Part shown: piece by piece, positions 34,141 through 45,829 of the stretch | Layout of the letters: each line of letters begins with the position of its first letter | Position numbering within the stretch: the stretch's first letter is position 1 | DNA from: Strongylocentrotus droebachiensis | Taxonomy: Eukaryota; Echinodermata; Echinoidea; Camarodonta; Strongylocentrotidae | Direction of reading: 5' to 3' | DNA: 64,000 bases | Assembly: GCA_035222895.1 (NCBI GenBank) | Contig: JAVYIG010000095.1 | Location: 682,001 to 746,000, forward strand | Made by a program: the position numbers and the translations under genes | Notes under the pieces: generated by a model | Database searches by the model: none | What the model was told of the DNA's origin: nothing | The model's input: the letters and a program-made list of their open reading frames with translations, nothing else

Positions 34141-34836
34141 ATGATTTTTGATGCTTTTCGAAGTGATGGCTTGCCAACCTATTACTCCCCGAACCAAACA
34201 CCCGTCACAGAGGATGTCCTCACCCTCGGAATCATCTTCGCTTTCATCATCATCGCCTTCTCTCTCTTCGCTATCCTTCCAGGGATAAGAGGTTGGCAGG
34301 TAAGATCACAAACGTGATATTGATTGGAAGTGGAATGTCGACAAACTTATCAGTTAGCATCCGGGTCCTACAACATACTGAGGAACGTTGTCATGAATCG
34401 CACTTACGAATAACAGCTTCTATTATGAGCATTAGAACAGGAAAGGGACGTGTTATATTGTAATGATTAAGACATTTTTGCATCTTTTTTTACTATTGAC
34501 TTCGACGACGAGTACAACTACCATTACCTCCACGACTACACCTCTACGGTTACTACGACGACTACTACTACTGCTACTGCTACTTCTACTACAATTCCTC
34601 CTCCTCCTACTACTACTACTACTATTACTACTACTTCTTCTACTACTTATATTACTACTACTACTACTACTACTACTTATATTACTACTACATAATACTA
34701 CATATTACTACTACTACTACTACATATATTACTACTACTACTACTACTACTACTACAAGTCTACAACTACTACTACCACTTATATTACTACTATTACTAC
34801 TACTCATATTACTACTACTTATATTACTATTACTAC

Positions 34837-34867
<31 letters not shown>

Positions 34868-37800
34868 GCTACTACTACTACTACTGCAATCAACTCGTCA
34901 TACGTTGAATCAGTTGAGAACGCAACAAATAGTTGGACTAATGCAAAATTCGACTTACAAAGTGGAAATAACACATGTTTTGCATAGTTTGATCCGAAAA
35001 ATTTAAAAAATCGTCTCTTCCAAAATGCGACCTGTGCGACTTCGAGTTATGCAGAGTTAACTACTACTAGAACTACTAGCAATAATAATACAAACCCGTG
35101 GTAGTTTTGCCCATCTCCAATTCCGATGCCCACCCTTATATTTATGTATTATCTCCCTCTCTCTTTCTGTCTCGTTTTCTCTCCCCCTCTCTCTTTCTCC
35201 CAATTCTCTCTAGCAGGATTATATCGAGTATTAATTGGGTTATATTACAGTCCACTTGGAATTTTGTTATTCTCAAGGGGTCTTTAAAATACAAGCCATG
35301 CTTTTTTAATAGACTCCTTAATTTAAACAATTGTATAATCACTTGTAAAATGTTTCATATTTCATATTCATTTGATTATGTTATATCATGTGGTAATAAA
35401 AAGAAACCTTGAAACCTTGAACCTTTTCAAATGGAACAAAGAATCCAACCACCAATGATGTTCCTCCATTCATTAGTCAAAAGACCCATTTCCCCCCGCG
35501 AACAACTACAGATCATTTTTATAAATCATATTTTAAAGAGACGACAATGAAGCTTTCTCGATGATGTATTTAGTAACTAATGTTGCGTATAGAACTCGTT
35601 TAATAATATATGAATCAAATTAATATATGAATAAAATCTTGAACCATAATTGTTGTATCATTTTTTAATTACTGTTGTACTATTTTAGTTAAGATCTTGT
35701 CAGAATTTTTGTTTGAGGATAGTTCAATCGTAGATGCATGTAATTAATTAAGCTTGTAATACAATGTAAAGCGCATAGAGACATACCTTGTATAATGCGC
35801 TATAGAAATATAATTTATTATTATTATTATTATATTTTCTAGAGACTGTTGAAAATAAAAAAAATGTTTATTAAAGTCGACTCAATATCAAGGTGGACTT
35901 CCCTTTAATTAATAAGCTCATTTATCTTAAGGATTATTAAGTGGCGTAATCTAAAAATATTTATCAACTATTTTTGTTTATCTTACAATGCAGCGATTAT
36001 TTCTGTTTTGCCGGATCACAATAAGTCTTTTTATTGGTGCTTCAATAATGCGTAAGTATAATACCATTGTTCAAATTATTCGTATTTTACTCAGTAAAAT
36101 ATCACTGATATAAGTAATCTCTGAGGTGTAAGTACTTGATCCTTCTTTCCATTTTTACAACAGTTTGCAGAATGTGCCACTCTTGGTTCATGCAACCCCA
36201 GTAACTTTGTTACCACAGCATTGCCAGGCATCAATTTTAGTACACCTGGGTCGAGTGGGATAAACAAAAAATGGGCAAAACACCGTATTCAAGGATGCAA
36301 GCAATTTCGATCAGACGCTTAAGAAGTTCCTGTTTGAATAGCTATATTGGAAGACACTTTCCAATTTGTTTATTATGTATTTAATATGACGCAACCACAA
36401 CAAAAAAGTAATTATGCATTTTGTCAGAAGGCTTCACATCTATATAAATTGCACGGTTTTTAATAACTATTTTTGCTGAATATATTTCTTCTCACAAAAG
36501 CAAACATACATGTTAGAAATCACAAATTTGATTTGCAAATGAAACGAAAGTATAAGTTCCTCTTCTTCTTCTTCTTCTCCTCCTCCTTCCTCGTCCCGCC
36601 ACCACCACCACTATATACCACCACCATCATCATCATAATCATCTTCTTCTTCTTCACTTCTTCTTCACTTCTTCCTCCTTTTTCCACCACCATCATCATC
36701 ATCATCATCATCATCATTATCTTCTTCTTCTTCTTCCTCTTCTTCTTCTGCTTCTTCTTCTTTTTGAAATTTACTACGAAGACCAACTATGATTGCACTG
36801 AGCTGATATGAGGCAGGTTAATGCAATGTATTGAGATTTCTGTAGGAGCAATCCCTGAATATTATGCTCTTTGTTGTAATTCTTCTGTAACCTCATTAGA
36901 TATTTTGTACATGATTTCACATAGTTAACATTCAAATTACGAGAATCAGCTTTGTTTTCTATTACATGTATTTTGTTAGGGTATTTGTGACAACAGAATA
37001 ATTAATTTCATTTTTATTTTCAGTGTCAAATTTTGGTCAATCGTGGGAAGTTTCGTTCATCAGAAACGTCACGACGGCATATCGAGCCGGCAGGTCCGGG
37101 GAGATACAGGCCGATATCGGGGTCAAAATTGGGTTGCGAGCAGTTAATATCACACTCAAAGGTAAATACAATGTGATGGTAATGATGAAGATAAGACTTG
37201 TAATGATTGTGATGATGACGACGAGAATGAAGACGACGACGATGATAATATTAATGATGATAATAATAATAATAATAATGATGATGATGACGATGATGAT
37301 GATGATGATGGCGATCATAATGATGACTTGTAGAAGGAGAAGAAAGAAGAAAATGATTATGATATTGGAGCGCCTGGAACACATTGCCATCATTGCGTGG
37401 TGGATACCGAAATGTAAAAGCTCGTGATTAAACGTACCGTAACATAGGCCTACTGTGTACGTAGCGTATTGTCAATCGTAATGAAAAGACTAGTTCACTC
37501 TTACGTAATATTAGTATTACGTCATGCTTCATTGTATCGTGTATTGATTGTTACTTTCCATTGTTCAGGTGTCCCTGAAGACCAAGACGGTGATTCTGCT
37601 GCTTCGGGTGAGAGAGTCAACTACAATGAAAGGTTTCATTTCGAAGGATTACAAGGAAGAAACGGATTCGGTAGATTCGGTAAATACTATATGTCACTGA
37701 TCGATGAAGTTTATCCTATCGGTAGCGTAGGGAATATCTTTACAATTATTATTTACACAATCATTGACTTCGACCAATAGACAAAACGACCTCATAGGCA

Positions 37801-40800
37801 ATTAGACAAATCAACCCACGGAGTGAACTTGAATAGCTAAATGTGTGATTATTACAAGTACGTGTTAATCCGAACATTTGATACTATATACAATAAGATA
37901 TTGAAATTACCCCTGAGTTCAAGTTCAAGGTCAAATTTGTTTATTTTCAACGTGTTGTTCATACAAAACAAATATACATACATGTCCAGACTCCAGACAT
38001 ATAAATAATGCAAAGTAAAACAAATTAACAAACAATAATATTAAGAGAAAAAATAGGGAACAAATGTCCACGAACACAGAACAACTTAATAGATATTTTA
38101 AAAAAACATGTGGGGCGGGGGGGGGGGGGGGACCAGCAAAGACTTACAGTACACAAAAAAACAAAATCAAGTTGGCAAATGTAACAGGCAAGCCTTCGAG
38201 TTCTTTTCTCGAAAGCATTTTGCATTTTGCGATCGTGTAACACTATCTCTTTAACGTACTGTCCCATTAATATACCACAATTTCGTATTGCAGCAGCAAA
38301 AAGCAACATCTTATAATCTCCTGTCTGTTGTAAATATTTTTGTTGGTCAATTAAAAAGCAATCATTCAGATACATTTTCCGGATTTATCATATTTCAAAG
38401 TGATTTTAATTTAATTTATTCTTTAGTTGATTTATTAATCAATTAATCAAGCAATTAAATATGTTCGATTTTTCATGTTTATATTTTACTTACTTGTTTG
38501 TTTACTTACTGTCTTGCTAACTTACTTACTTGCTTACTTACTTACTTACTTGCTTACTTACATACTTACCTACTTACTATCTTACTAACTTTCTTACTTA
38601 ACTTATGAACTTACTTACTTGTTTATCTACTGACTAACTTGCTTACTAACTTGCTTGCTTACTAACTTACTTACATGCTTACTAACTTACTTACCTACTA
38701 ACTAACTTACTAACTTTCTTACTTAACTTATGAACTTACTTACTTGTTTATCTACTTACTAACCTGCTTACTAACTTGCTTGCTTACTAACTTACTTACA
38801 TGCTTACTAACTTACTTACCTACTAACTAACTTACTTACTTGCTTGCTTACTTACTAACTTAATTTCTTACTAACTTACTTACTTGCTTGCTTACTTACT
38901 AACTTGCTTTAATACTTACTTACTTACTATCTTACTAACTTACTTACTTACTTACTTGTTTATCTACTTACTAACTTGCTTACTTACTAACTTACTTACA
39001 TGCTTACTAACTTACTTACCTACTAACTAACTTACTTACTTGCTTGCTTACTTACTAACTTAATTTCTTACTAACTTACTTACTTGCTTGCTTACTTACT
39101 AACTTGCTTTAATACTTACTTACTTACTATCTTACTAACTCACTTACTTACTTACTTGTTTATCTACTTACTATAAACTTGCTTACTTACTTGCTAACTT
39201 ACTTACTTGCTTAATTACTAACTTACTTACTTCCTATCTTACTTACTTGCTTGCTTACTAACTTACTTACTTATTTACTGTTTTCGTTACGCAGCTGGAA
39301 GAATCAATCGTGAGTTTCGTGAGGCTCAGTATCGTGGGTTACCTTACCCGATTCTATGGGTGGCTGAATACTTTGTACTAGATGGAGAAGATATAAGATG
39401 GGGGCGCTCTTACCGTTTGGCTGGATTCTACGCAGCTCTGTTAATTTGGTAAGTATGATCAGGGAGTTCCACTTAAACTCCTGTGGGTGTTTGACAAAGA
39501 TCCCGAGTTGAACTTATCTCTAAGTTGGACTTAACAATTATGGAAAGTCGTTGGCATCTTTGAAAATATTTTGTAAAAGCTCTCTTAAACGGCATAAAAT
39601 GTTGATTCAAATCATTCATATTTTCTATTATCAAGGAGATTTCATGTTCGTGACTACAATACACTACACTACTCTACTCTACACTTTATTAAATTACATT
39701 ACACTACATTGCATTACATTAAAAAGTCTAAAATACTCGAATTTTCGCTTTTTAATATATTCTATTTCAAGGCTACAAATGGCTCTCCATAATGTTTAAG
39801 TCCAACTTAGAGTTAAGTTTGACTTAGGATCTTTTTGAAACAACCCCCTGGTATGATGGAATTAAAATAAATCTTCATATTACGCCTATATAGCCGCCCC
39901 ATACAAAAATATCGCTTATACAGTGAAATGTAATGTAATGTAATATAGTGTAGTGTAGTGTAGTGTAGTGTAGTGTAATGTAATTTAATAAAGTGTAGTG
40001 CAGTGTAGAGTAGAGTAGTGTATGTAGTGTAAAATGTATTGTAGTGTAATTTAATGTAATGTATTGCAGTATAATTTAATGTAATGTAATGTATAATGTA
40101 GTGTAATGTAGTGTAATGTAATGTAATGTAATGTAATGTAGTGTAATGTAATGTACACGGGTAGTGTAGCATTGTGTAATGTAATGTAATGTAGTGTACT
40201 AAATGTAATGAAATGAAATTTAATGTAGTGTAATGTAATGTAGTGGATGTAATGAAATTTATCAATAGAAAGTCTATATCCCAAGAGACATTATAAATTT
40301 AGAGCTTCGTCCAAAAGATAATTATAGAAAACGCCCCCACCCTACCTCCTCCAAAGAATGCGACAAAGGTCTCATTTTGCCGAATCCTGTATCTGCTCCT
40401 GATACTGTACGCCACTGGCACTAAAGGTTGTCAAATATAGATCCGGGTTCCTCTTGGGTTTAAGTCTAAGAAGGGAGGCTACATGAAGGAAGAAGAACAC
40501 AATGTACCCCTTAATTTAAGGGGTACATTTTTCTTTTGTGAACTCAAGGTATGCCGATTGAATTCTAAAAGGTCACGTGCATGTTGTGCCCGCCCCCCAT
40601 CCGCAATGGATGGTGAGATCAGAATGATTATATAATTTGATTTTACTGATTACAATAATCCAGTCAATTTTTGTAGGTTCATTTTCAATATTATTTTAAC
40701 AAAGGAGAAAGAAAATCAAAGTTACAGTGTCGAAAATATAGTTCGCAAAAAGAATTGAGTACAAATGTCGTACTTACAGTTTCCAGAAATAGCACAAATT

Positions 40801-43800
40801 TACGTTTTCTAACGACTGATTATTTTTTTATTTTATCTTCCAGGTTATCCTTTCCTCTGTGGTTGCTCACCAATATCCTCTTGATGATTGGTGCTTTATC
40901 GAATAGCTTCTTCATGCTCTCTCTGACTGGTAGTTGCATGCTTGGAGCTAATGTCTTATATGCTTTTATCAGATACGGATCTCAACTCTCCATCCCATTT
41001 TCTGCTCATCACATCTTAAATTTCAGCTACGGGTGGTCATTTTATCTCTGCCTGGTCGGAGGTGAGACATTAACTAAGTGCCAGAGTGGGGGTGGGGGGG
41101 GGGGGGTATAATGGCCTAATACGGGATGTGCCGCTCTGACAGGTCGCTTTATTTTTGCCTTAAACAAATTTAAAAATGGGGTAATGAATTACGATATTAT
41201 TATTGCGTGGTAAATACTTTCTTGCTGGTTATGATTATGTTTGATATGGGTGAGAGGCCATTCAACAATCATAGGGATACATTCGATTTCATGATATTGA
41301 TAATGATCAGGTTTACTTTGCATACCACACTGTAAAAAAATAATAGTCGAAATAACTCAATAAAATTGAGGAAAAGAATTGCCTTATTTTTATTAAGTAA
41401 ATATTACCTACGGCATCTTAAGTAGAATTTACTTATTTGGCTGAATAAATTTTTACTCAGTTAAATCGAGTTACATTAACGTAAATAATTTAAGTATTGT
41501 AATCATTTTAGATAATTAAAAAAAAGCTATGATAGGATTACATATTGCACGATTTGGTACCCATCTAATCTAACAAGTAACATCCACTAACCATTCACTA
41601 CTTCTATTTAAGATTAATCACTAATCACTAACACTACTTCTATTTAAGATTTAACCGTATATATATATCTACCACCATCACAAACTATTACATACGCTTC
41701 AATTCGACACATATTGAAAGGCTCCAAATTTTATATATACTTTATCGTAGCATCTTAAAAGGAAAATTGGTTGACAATTTCCTGAAATATCAAGTTTTGA
41801 TTTGTTTTGAACTGGGTAACAATTAAAAATTGTCTTGTCTTTGCTTAGCCATGTTAAATGAATTAGTAAATGTTTTAAAGTCCTTAAATTTTCATTCAAC
41901 CACAAAAAAAGAATTGTTTTATTTAAAAAAGAGTTTAATTTAGTCTTAATGAATATTCATAAATTATGTAAATATTTCTATTACGCACTGCATCGGTCCT
42001 TACTTTAAAAAGATAAGAATAATCAACATAAATTGTTTGAGTAATACGTATAATTTCTGATTTTGAGTTAAAATTACTTAATTAATACAAGCTGAAATTA
42101 CTTAAAGTTCTTATGTATTTGATTTTACTTAAATATTCCACGTATGTTCTACTAAATTGAAAGTTTGAGTTAGCAAGACGTAAATTTAGTGCGTAAGTGG
42201 CAAAACTAATGTTTTCAAGTAAATTCTACATGGAAAAAATACGTAAAAATTACCAATGAACAAATTCTTTTTTACAGTGCATGGTAATGATGTATTAAGA
42301 GTACCGGTAAATAAAATGATGACTATCGTGAATGATATCTGCTGTACCGGACCTCCATTTATTTGCATATCTTTTGCAAATACCCACACATGAAATTAAT
42401 GTGTTATGCTCTTGGTTAAGATCCTTTTAACACATTTGATTACGCCGAAACAATGTATTAACATTGTTTTCTGCATGATTTTACCAAGACTCTTCGAAAC
42501 ATTAAATTACCATCGCTCCAAATAGACAATGAATATGAACACAATAAACCCCGTGAAGCATGTGCACCTATAACAAACTTTCGTGTTGATGATTGTGTTG
42601 TTTAGGTCTGGTGGCGGTTATCCTGGCCATCGTTTGTCATGTTCTCAATCTCTTCTTCCCTGTTGGCATGGACGAATTCTTCGGATTCAAGGAAGATTTC
42701 TCTCAAGACAATGTTAAATACTACCATGGGAGACCAAGAACGGCAAAGTCCGCGAAGCAAACACATACGAAACAACTTCACGGAGATAAACCGGTAAATA
42801 GTAAACGTATTCTCTCTCTCTCTCTCTCTCTCTCTCCCTCTCTATCTACCTTTCTTTTTCTCTCTATCCCTCCTCTCTGTATAGATACTTAGATGTTTAT
42901 GTTAATCATACAAATTAACAGATGGATAATCTACATATTAGGACTTACACATTAATCACATTAATGTGATTGATTGTATAGCTAGAGTTGAGAAAAGAGA
43001 GATTTGTTAATATCAGTTCCATTTGTGGTGATCTTTATTTTTTTAAAATTATTGTTATTGCTGTTATTCTTCTTTTTCTTCAGTCCATATATCTCTTATA
43101 TACCGAATTCACACACAAAAATCTACAAAGACTTCCTGCCTTATCATTTTTTTGAGTAAACATTGGATAAAACATCACAGAAAATCTGAGACACTTGCTG
43201 TTAATCTACGCTGGAAAGTTGCCTAAATGTTACGATCATTCGGGAATCGCACACACTAAGCGATCAAATGACACACTGTATGGTATTCGCGCTCGCACAA
43301 AGAAACTTTTTACGCGTAAACCAATGGGGATCTCAGCAAAATGTTTAACTATGCGGCCAGTTACCCGAGGCAACAGGCATCTTTGACGTTAACTATTGCC
43401 TGTTACCCGGGGCAACTGGCATAGTTCATTTCTTTGCGGGCATGGCTAAAATCACGACCCCTATTTCGACCAATCGGGTGACTAGATTTATTCAACATAC
43501 TCAAGAGAGGTATATAATATAGTTTAATATGCTTATTAAGGCGTTATAGTTTGTTTTGTGAGTTTTTTTTATTTTTTTTATTTTCTACTTACATTGATAT
43601 TCATAAATATCGAATTTAAATGAATTGAAGTTGTCCCTCGAAATGAAGTATATTTCTCACAAGTTGATGTTTATTGTATTAATGATTTATCCATACTTTT
43701 CAGGCAATGCCACCTAGAAGGTTTACCAGAAGGTTGTCAGTTTCTGTTGCAAAGGCTGTTGGGATACGCGGACCAAGAATGACGGTAAAGTTTCCAAAGA

Positions 43801-44640
43801 ATGTTTTTTATTCAATAATTCTTGATCAAGAACAAAACAGTAGACTTAAACAAAGTAAATATTATGACATATTGGTAAAACAAACATTGTTACATCAGTT
43901 GCACATGCCTCCATTTATCTAGTAATGTAACAAATTTATTGCGTTTGATAGAAAGAACCCGCTCAACTTCATAAAAACGTTTAAGCAATTCAAAGATAAC
44001 CGTTCCCTTTTGCATTTCGCAGAGAATATAAAGTATTTTGCATATAAAATTACAAAATGACTATCCTGACTTACCAGTTACCACTCAAACTGTCTATCCT
44101 ACCTGACTGTTTTATCATACTCTCCCAGCTTACTATCCTAACTACTATTAAAAATTGCTATTATAGTTTACTCTCATAACTTACCATCCTAAATACTTTC
44201 CTAATTAGTACCCTAATTTGTTATTATAACATACCTAAATTACTATCTAAACTTACTGTCTTAATACTATCGTAACTTGCTATTACAATTACCTCTCATA
44301 ACTTACTCATCCAAATTTCTCTCCTAATTACTATACCCTAAAACAAAGTTTGGTCATTGATGAAACTCTCTGCCCCCCCCCCCGATAGTTAGTCCGAATA
44401 CCTACTTTATTGTAAAGGGCATGCCAACAATCATCTGTCATCACGATTACAACTTCTTTGAAAACATCGACTCAAGGAATTTCAATACTCATTGTATATC
44501 CCATAGAAATCATGTTCAGATAATGTAATACGTCATTGTAATGTTCTGAATGTTTCAAAGGGTGATTTTTCGAAAGTAGTTGCGATCATGTTTGTCATGC
44601 ATGGATACAATTCTATTTTCAGACGGCGTGGGGAAAATAG
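34141..44640 (+). CDS. DUOXA: Dual oxidase maturation factor (DUOXA)
   Basis: A five-helix membrane protein that brings DUOX out of the ER and stays with it at the cell surface. Exons: 34141-34299 (start ATG), 35994-36051, 37024-37161, 37569-37679, 39295-39448, 40844-41061, 42606-42793 and 43704-43784, all GT-AG and in phase, 369 residues. Helix 1 ends in the family signature LPGIRGW; helix 2 reads RITISLFIGASIM; the extracellular loop has NVT and NIT sequons and VNYNERFHF; then GLPYPILWVAEYF, RLAGFYAALLIW, and two more hydrophobic blocks from exons 6-7. The tail after helix 5 is hydrophilic and basic. The last exon is unresolved: splicing in phase to the acceptor at 44622 adds TAWGK and a stop at 44638-44640. 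The gene follows DUOX on the same strand, 5.8 kb downstream of its stop. Confidence 0.92.
34496..34890. repeat. (TAC)n microsatellite, ~395 bp
   Basis: Long array of ACT/TAC triplets with ATT and CTC variants in DUOXA intron 1. The 174-residue open frame across it (Leu-, Tyr- and Thr-rich runs) is low-complexity and not a gene. Confidence 0.95.
35215..35425 (+). mobile_element. Possible 3' end of a non-LTR retrotransposon
   Basis: A T-rich stretch ends in GGTAATAAAAAGAAACCTTG and a short GAAACCTTGAA repeat, the kind of tail seen on LINE copies. No protein remnant is readable here, so the call rests on the tail alone. Confidence 0.35.
35759..35835 (+). mobile_element. SINE 3' tail with (TTA)n
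   Basis: AAAGCGCATAGAGACATACC, then AATGCGCTATAGAAATATAA and a (TTA)n run. The same tail occurs at 63224-63262, and in reverse at 62462-62530. Confidence 0.55.
36560..36770. repeat. (CTT)n / (CAT)n microsatellite
   Basis: Compound CTT, CCA and ATC triplet array in the intron before DUOXA exon 3. Confidence 0.95.
37190..37330. repeat. (GAT)n microsatellite
   Basis: GATGATAATAAT array that begins 30 bp after the donor of DUOXA exon 3. Confidence 0.95.
37916..38380 (-). mobile_element. Possible retroelement 3' end (minus strand)
   Basis: Read on the minus strand, a 116-codon open frame (38375-38025) with Cys-rich CYICQLDFVFLC is followed by TTTGTTTTACTTTGC, and then AAATAAACAAATTTGACC with TTGAACTTGAA, a LINE-like terminus. 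The protein is not recognised. Confidence 0.35.
38485..39290. repeat. (TTAC)n minisatellite with higher-order repeats
   Basis: About 800 bp of CTTA tetranucleotide variants (ACTTACTTGC, ACTAACTTAC). Longer blocks recur: a block ending TTACCTACTA repeats with a period near 125 bp (38584-38820), and TACTAACTAACTTACTTACT with its flanks recurs exactly 200 bp apart (38821 and 39021). The array stops only a few bases before the acceptor of DUOXA exon 5. Confidence 0.95.
39484..39849. mobile_element. MITE family C, copy 2, with inserted microsatellite
   Basis: Ends GGGTGTTTGACAAAGATCCC and GGATCTTTTTGAAACAACCCC match the element at 28984-29269. A stretch at about 39655-39722 (ACTACACTACTCTACTC, ATTACATTACACTAC) is absent from the other copy. 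Confidence 0.75.
39925..40250. repeat. (TAATG/TAGTG)n pentanucleotide array
   Basis: About 325 bp of GTAATGTAATGTAGTGTA repeats in DUOXA intron 5. The open minus-strand frames across it (LHYITLHYITLHY) are repeat artefacts. Confidence 0.95.
41328..42279. mobile_element. TIR element with CACTGTAAAAAA ends, ~950 bp
   Basis: CACTGTAAAAAA at the left and TTTTTTACAGTG at the right are inverted repeats around AT-rich sequence with many ACTTAAxTA motifs and no coding frame. It fills most of DUOXA intron 6. A target duplication is not clear. Confidence 0.6.
43100..43520. repeat. Dispersed repeat shared with 6330-6590
   Basis: Longer copy of the element near 6.3 kb. It has an extra internal segment with a CCAGTTACCCGAGGCAACAGG / CCTGTTACCCGGGGCAACTGG inverted repeat, trimmed here to its core TTACCCGAGGCAACAGG. 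Confidence 0.55.
43704..43922 (+). CDS. DUOXA: DUOXA alternative terminal exon (read-through form)
   Basis: If the GTAAAG donor at 43785 is not used, the exon 8 frame runs on for 45 more codons to a stop at 43920-43922 (ends in HMPPFI). This would give a complete protein of about 414 residues without the doubtful exon near 44.6 kb. The exon itself is basic and Ser-rich (PPRRFTRRLSVSV), with RRLS resembling a kinase site. Confidence 0.4.
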   Translation, partial: AMPPRRFTRRLSVSVAKAVGIRGPRMTVKFPKNVFYSIILDQEQNSRLKQSKYYDILVKQTLLHQLHMPPFI

Positions 44641-44779
44641 ATCATCTGTATCATCATCATCCTCCTCGTCTGTGAGGAAGGCTGATTTTCTGAGTACCGG
44701 TAAGCGACAATCTCCTAGAAACTTGCCAGGAGCGACCCACTCTGGTAGATGGACCCGGGAGATGGACAAGCTTGAATAA
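44623..44779 (+). CDS. Candidate last DUOXA exon, Ser/Arg-rich frame
   Basis: After the acceptor at 44621-44622 one frame is open to TAA at 44777-44779 and reads RRGENRSSVSSSSSSSVRK and on to WTREMDKLE, like a cytosolic tail. It needs an upstream exon ending in phase 2, whereas the 43704-43784 exon ends in phase 0 and hits a stop after five codons. Either a small exon lies between, or weaker donors within 43704-43784 are used (for example after 43720), or this exon is not coding. Confidence 0.35.
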
Positions 44780-44880
44780 ACTCCCTGAACCACCCAATCG
44801 GCTACGTGCATGCGTTCAAAGTACTTACTCGGCTTTCAATTTTGCCTCTGTCTCTAACATGTTTTCATCAGACATTTGAG

Positions 44881-44990
44881 CAGTTTTCATGAAACCGTCG
44901 TAAGTACAACTTCACCGACATCACATTATTCATTGTAATGGTTGTCGGGCGAACTTTGTACTTAGAACAGTTTCTTGAAACGTTGCCCTG
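44881..44990. mobile_element. MITE family D, copy 3
   Basis: CATGAAACCGTCGTAAGTAC and CGACATCACATT on the left, GTACTTAGAACAGTTTC and TTGCCCTG on the right match the family at 31672-31789. It lies just beyond the candidate DUOXA 3' end. Confidence 0.7.
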
Positions 44991-45829
44991 ATCGCTTGCA
45001 TGTTAATTTCTGAAACACTTACATCTCACATATTTAAGTATCCACCTCTGATATTTTGACTGTCATTCTAATTTCCGATTCACACCAAGAGACCGACAAC
45101 GGACCGAACACAAAAAACTCGGTTGGTGTGGACCGTGGAGTCGGTTTGGGAATGATAACCGAGGCATAACCGCTGAAAATTTATCCTCTCAGATTTTTAT
45201 TCTCTCGAGGGTTTGATTTGTGGTATTTTTTACTTCTGATGTTTTGACATCTGAATTACCTTTGAAATTTGTATTATTTTTTTACATTTTAATGCATAAC
45301 CGTGTAAGTTTTACCTGTAATTCGATCGAGGAATAATGTAAACCGATTCAACTACTGCAATAAACGACTCGTATACATGAATTAAGTGTGACGAATATAA
45401 TTATTTGGATACTTGATGCTAAAACCTGGTTCCCTGATTTTGAAATATCTAATCTCATATTTCGTTAATGTTATGCTTATGAATGACGATGCAATACTTT
45501 TCTAGTAAATTTATAGTAAAATGGTGAAAAGGAATTTTATCTATGCTGTTTGTTGTGTTCTTTTTCATTATGTTGACATATACAAAAAACATAAAGACTT
45601 GGATGGTTAAGAATGTTATGTTTTTGTGATTGAAAACTTTGTTAAGACTGAAATAAGTGACTCGCCATGTATTGAGTGAAATGCAGTGGGATTTAAGAAG
45701 ATCTGTGTATTCTAAAAGTTGTTTAAACACTACTTATCAACTAAGAACGTGTCTAAGTACATTCAAAGGATGATATATTGGATATAGATAAACATAGTTT
45801 TACACGTGTTTCTTTGATAAGTCATTTAA

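Noticed and set aside
34463..34987. 174-codon ORF with Leu, Tyr and Thr runs
   Set aside because: It is a translation of the (TAC)n microsatellite and has no conserved motif or splice support.
38485..39290. Possible CRISPR-like or satellite centromere array
   Set aside because: The unit is a simple TTAC tetranucleotide with no conserved repeat/spacer pattern, and it lies in an intron of an animal gene.
39813..40284. Minus-strand ORFs reading LHYITLHYTT repeats
   Set aside because: They are the (TAATG)n array, which lacks stops in these frames by composition.
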